Shown here in pieces: positions 6,020 to 8,389 of a stretch of 8,389 nt of DNA. The DNA is taken from positions 1-8,389 of the forward strand of contig CALMAV010000581.1 of the NCBI GenBank assembly GCA_937859895.1, given 5' to 3'. Source of the DNA: an uncultured Bryobacterales bacterium (lineage in GTDB: Bacteria > Acidobacteriota > Terriglobia > Bryobacterales > Bryobacteraceae). The translations under genes were made by a program, and so were the position numbers. Position 1 is the first letter of the stretch, and every line of letters starts with the position of its first letter. The notes under the pieces were generated by a model that was not told the DNA's origin, did no database searches, and saw nothing but the letters and a program-made list of their open reading frames with translations.

Positions 6020-7101
6020 CACCGCCCCTTCACCAGCCCCTGCAATAACCCTTCATAGCTATCGGTCACCACATCCCAACTGTAAAGGCTTTGTATCCGG
6101 CGTGTCGCCTTTTGTCCCCACTCGGCTCGTTCACCCTCGGACAAATTCAACGCCCACTGGAGCTTGGCCGTCAAATCGTCAGTGAACGGAACCGCTGCTT
6201 CCCCTGCTACCTCCGCCGTCTCCGGAGTCTTCAAATAAAGAACCATCGCGCCCCGGCCCATCGCTTCAATCAGCGCCGGATGCGTGCCGCCCACCTCCGT
6301 CGCCTGTACGTAAACGGAGCAGTTTGATTGCAACTGCCGATATCCCTCGCCGTAGATTGCCCCCGGAATCAACACGCGTGAATCGCAAGTATCCCTCACC
6401 TGCCGGATGTACTCCGCCGCATACGGAGCATCGCCCACCAGCACCAGCTTCTGATCAGTCGCAACCTTTTCAAATGCCTGACGAACCAGCAGCGCGTTGT
6501 TCTCCGGCTCCATCCTGCTGACATAAAGGACGTACTTCCCCACTTGGACACCTAGTTGCTGAAGTGTTTCGGTGCCAGCTACCTTGCCAATGTCGGCCCC
6601 ATACGGAATGAATGTCGAGTTCTTTCCGTACCGCTCCAGATAGTATTCCCGAATCTTGGCAGCATCGGTGATTACAGCTGAACAACACCAGGTAGCCAGC
6701 CACTCAGACAGCAGATACCAGCTTTTCGCTAGAGCATTCCACTTCTTGCGATGCCGCTCCAATCCGTCTACGTTGAGCGCAGTGGGTCCGGTCAACAAAC
6801 GCGGTAAAAGCGTGAAGATTGCATTAGCCGCATTGCAGTACAGCAAGACATCGAAGTGCCGGAACAAAGTGTCGGCTGTAGAAAGCCCGGTATGTACAAC
6901 TGTGTCAAAGTATTTGTGCCTTAGAGTTGGCAGGTAGCGCAGATGAACGCCCCGGTAGAGCGAGCACTCCGGCTTCTGGCGGCAGTAGACCGTCACCTCA
7001 TGCCCTCGCTCCACCAGCCGCGTCGATAGCTCTTCGGCAAAGGTTTCAAAGCCGCCGTAATTGGCAGGGATCCCGCGAGTGCCTAGCAGACCAATGCGCA
7101 T
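6019..7101 (-). CDS. DUF1972/GT4 family glycosyltransferase (rhamnosyltransferase-like)
   Basis: A 360-residue GT-B retaining glycosyltransferase of the DUF1972 plus Glycos_transf_1 architecture, commonly found in O-antigen and exopolysaccharide clusters and acting on the cytoplasmic face of the membrane. The N-terminal hallmark GTRGIPANYGGFETFAEEL lies at residues 7-25, followed by LNVDGLERHRKKWN (109-122), the linker STFIPYGAD (162-170), the donor-domain strand KYVLYVSRMEPENN (189-202), LVGDAPYAAEY (221-231) and the nucleotide-sugar motif EVGGTHPALIEAMGRGA (269-285). Sugar specificity cannot be read from sequence; rhamnose or a related deoxysugar is typical of relatives. It starts 14 bases after the upstream GT2 gene, with no recognisable Shine-Dalgarno sequence, and its TGA overlaps the alr ATG by one base. 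Regulation probably comes from a promoter beyond the right edge. Confidence 0.9.
   Translation of the reverse strand: MRIGLLGTRGIPANYGGFETFAEELSTRLVERGHEVTVYCRQKPECSLYRGVHLRYLPTLRHKYFDTVVHTGLSTADTLFRHFDVLLYCNAANAIFTLLPRLLTGPTALNVDGLERHRKKWNALAKSWYLLSEWLATWCCSAVITDAAKIREYYLERYGKNSTFIPYGADIGKVAGTETLQQLGVQVGKYVLYVSRMEPENNALLVRQAFEKVATDQKLVLVGDAPYAAEYIRQVRDTCDSRVLIPGAIYGEGYRQLQSNCSVYVQATEVGGTHPALIEAMGRGAMVLYLKTPETAEVAGEAAVPFTDDLTAKLQWALNLSEGERAEWGQKATRRIQSLYSWDVVTDSYEGLLQGLVKGR
6025..6030 (-). promoter_or_regulatory. Ribosome binding site for alr inside the upstream gene
   Basis: AAGGGG on the minus strand lies five bases before the alr ATG at 6019, within the last codons of the DUF1972 glycosyltransferase. 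Combined with the TGATG stop-start junction, this supports coupled translation and favours ATG 6019 over GTG 6022. Confidence 0.55.
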
Positions 7102-7115
7102 GGACGAGACGGAGC

Positions 7116-8147
7116 CTATTGCGCGGCGACGCGGCGTTGCGCCTGATCTGCCCGTCGCGAGTCAACCGGAGCTTTGGTAAACCAATGCTCCATATACTCT
7201 TCGGTCCCTCGCCTGCGAGACATCACAAACTGTCGATTGTGCCACGCCGTGCGCCAGTGCCGCAGAATGAACGTGAACGCCCGGAGCGACGTTCTTTCTC
7301 TCAACAAGCAGCCGGCTACCACCAGCGCATCGCGCAATAGAACGGGCCAGAACAAGCGCCGATATAGCCGTCCCGTGATGTTGTTAATCCGCATCAGGAA
7401 CCGATTCTTCACCGAGTGCATGTTGATCAGCGCCGGCAGTGAACCACGATTCGACGGCAGAACGCTGCGCACGTGAAAGCCGATTGCGTCGGGCGTATAG
7501 ATGCATTTCCAACCAAGCAGCTGCGCCCGCCATGCTACATCCGCGTCTTCCCGATAAGCGAAGAAGGCCGCATCGAAGAATCCTCCCGGCAGCGAGACAT
7601 CCTTGATCATTGCCTTGCGATACAGTGCCGCCGCACCAGTGGCTCCGAACACATACTCCGATCTGTCGAACTCGCCCGTATCGGGCTGACCGCTACCCCG
7701 ATCGAAGTGGCGCAAATTAGATGTGAAGTAAATCCCGGTGGAATCGATCAGCGGCTTTGTCGGCAGGGCAAAGTCAGGCGCCATCGAAAGCAGCTTGCCA
7801 CAAACGGTGCCAACTGCCGGATCACGTTCACCGGCTGCTACTAGCTCTGAGATGAATCGGGACGCAAGCCGCACATCCGGATTCAGCGTCAAAACCCACG
7901 CGCCTTCAGCTAATGCAATCGCCTGGTTCTGGCCGCCTGCGAATCCGTTATTTACCTTGTTGTAGACAACCCTGAGCTTTGCTTCGAACTCGTGCAGAAT
8001 GGCAGTCGTCCCGTCGGTTGACACGTTATCGATGACGACAATCTCGACTGCCGGATATTCCTGCTCGCTCAGGTAGCGCAGACACTGCCGGAGATAACGC
8101 GCGCTGTTGAATGTAACGATAGCGACCGTGACCAGAGGCGCGCTCAC
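7116..8147 (-). CDS. Family 2 glycosyltransferase (WbbL/rhamnosyltransferase-like)
   Basis: A 343-residue inverting GT-A glycosyltransferase likely adding a sugar to a lipid-linked surface polysaccharide intermediate on the cytoplasmic side. Motifs in order: VTVAIVTFNSARYL (6-19), VVIDNVSTDGT (37-47), NKVNNGFAGGQNQAI (63-77), LTLNPDV (86-92, with NPD in place of the usual DXD, as is common in rhamnosyltransferase-like members), YVFGATGAAALYRKAM (165-180) and FFAYREDADVAWRAQLLGW (195-213) carrying the acidic catalytic-base region. A hydrophobic stretch at about 267-282 and a basic C-terminus suggest peripheral membrane association. The start is GTG at 8147, overlapping the upstream stop as GTGA (4 nt), typical of translational coupling; the family's first strand begins five residues later. 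Confidence 0.92.
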   Translation of the reverse strand: MSAPLVTVAIVTFNSARYLRQCLRYLSEQEYPAVEIVVIDNVSTDGTTAILHEFEAKLRVVYNKVNNGFAGGQNQAIALAEGAWVLTLNPDVRLASRFISELVAAGERDPAVGTVCGKLLSMAPDFALPTKPLIDSTGIYFTSNLRHFDRGSGQPDTGEFDRSEYVFGATGAAALYRKAMIKDVSLPGGFFDAAFFAYREDADVAWRAQLLGWKCIYTPDAIGFHVRSVLPSNRGSLPALINMHSVKNRFLMRINNITGRLYRRLFWPVLLRDALVVAGCLLRERTSLRAFTFILRHWRTAWHNRQFVMSRRRGTEEYMEHWFTKAPVDSRRADQAQRRVAAQ

Positions 8148-8389
8148 CCTGGACGCACCAGGCTGAAGTACAGCTTCCAGTAAATCTCAACTCCGGTCTG
8201 CCGCTGCAGTTGTAAGATTTCGCGCTCACTGTTTCTGAACGCAGCCTCTACCGCCGCCGTGTCCCAACTGCAAGCCTCGTTGCGAAACTCTCGCCAGCCT
8301 CGCAGGCCAGCCCACTTACCTCGCACTGCTGCCAGAAGGTTTTTTTGCTTTGCCGCTGCGCCCAATGACAGAAGCTGGCCCCACAGGAC
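8144..8389 (-). CDS. C-terminus of a probable GT2 glycosyltransferase (partial, 5' end beyond window)
   Basis: The frame is open to the right edge, giving 81 residues that begin VLWGQLLSLGAAAKQKN and end in a TGA overlapping the next gene's GTG. The TTG at 8365 is not a credible start, because coding continues upstream of it. The visible part has no catalytic motif. Its pattern (hydrophobic helix, basic RGKWAGLRGWREFRNE, then SEREILQLQRQTGVEIYW with KLYFSL at the end) resembles the membrane-proximal tail of GT2 glycosyltransferases from exopolysaccharide clusters. The identification rests on that resemblance and on its tight coupling to a second GT2 gene, so it is moderate. It belongs to the same transcription unit as the two glycosyltransferases and alr downstream. 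Confidence 0.6.
   Translation of the reverse strand, partial: VLWGQLLSLGAAAKQKNLLAAVRGKWAGLRGWREFRNEACSWDTAAVEAAFRNSEREILQLQRQTGVEIYWKLYFSLVRPG

Noticed and set aside
8339..8345. A AAA AAC slippery heptamer in frame on the minus strand, the classic -1 frameshift motif
   Set aside because: The -1 frame meets a stop within a few codons, no downstream stem-loop is evident, and the zero frame continues cleanly into the next gene; most likely a chance Lys-Asn run.
8144..8365. A complete 73-residue gene starting at TTG 8365
   Set aside because: The frame is open to the window edge with similar composition, so this is better read as the C-terminus of a longer gene.

Overview
The window looks like chromosomal DNA from a soil-type bacterium, most likely an Acidobacteriota (Terriglobales-like) genome. 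This is an inference from moderately high G+C, a secreted GH35-like DUF5597 glycoside hydrolase, a secreted orphan protein, and an exopolysaccharide glycosyltransferase run ending in alr. No rRNA, tRNA, CRISPR array or intact mobile element was seen.

Layout from left to right: (1) 1-413, minus strand: a hicB-hicA type II toxin-antitoxin pair with an 8-nt gene overlap; hicA runs off the left edge. A -35/-10 pair with exactly 17-nt spacing lies directly before the hicB ATG and would give an almost leaderless mRNA. (2) 414-706: no intact gene, but on the plus strand the C-terminal helix-turn-helix of an AraC-family regulator survives as a broken remnant. (3) 707-1774, minus: a class I nitronate monooxygenase-like flavoprotein. 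(4) 1892-3460, plus: a secreted GH35-like/DUF5597 glycoside hydrolase, divergent from (3). It keeps both catalytic glutamates but carries a short internal segment in the wrong frame, consistent with two compensating one-base indels. (5) 3558-4355, minus: a secreted protein of unknown function. (6) about 4373-4667, plus: a decayed second copy of the 3' end of the hydrolase gene. The orphan secreted gene therefore sits between two same-oriented copies of the hydrolase C-terminus. (7) 4668-4882: no gene seen; one near-perfect 19-bp palindrome. (8) 4883-8389, minus: a tightly packed operon-like run of a GT2 C-terminus (partial, right edge), a second GT2 glycosyltransferase, a DUF1972/GT4 glycosyltransferase and alanine racemase. 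Its junctions are 4-nt overlap, 14-nt gap and 1-nt overlap.

How the genes fit together: the right half is a cell-surface polysaccharide assembly cluster with the peptidoglycan precursor enzyme Alr translationally coupled at its end. The left half is a patchwork of carbohydrate degradation, detoxification and a toxin-antitoxin module, with gene decay on both sides (AraC remnant, hydrolase remnant). I did not find convincing evidence for a wholly new system. The strongest non-routine signals are the hydrolase duplication remnant around the orphan secreted gene, and the compensated frameshift close to the hydrolase active site.
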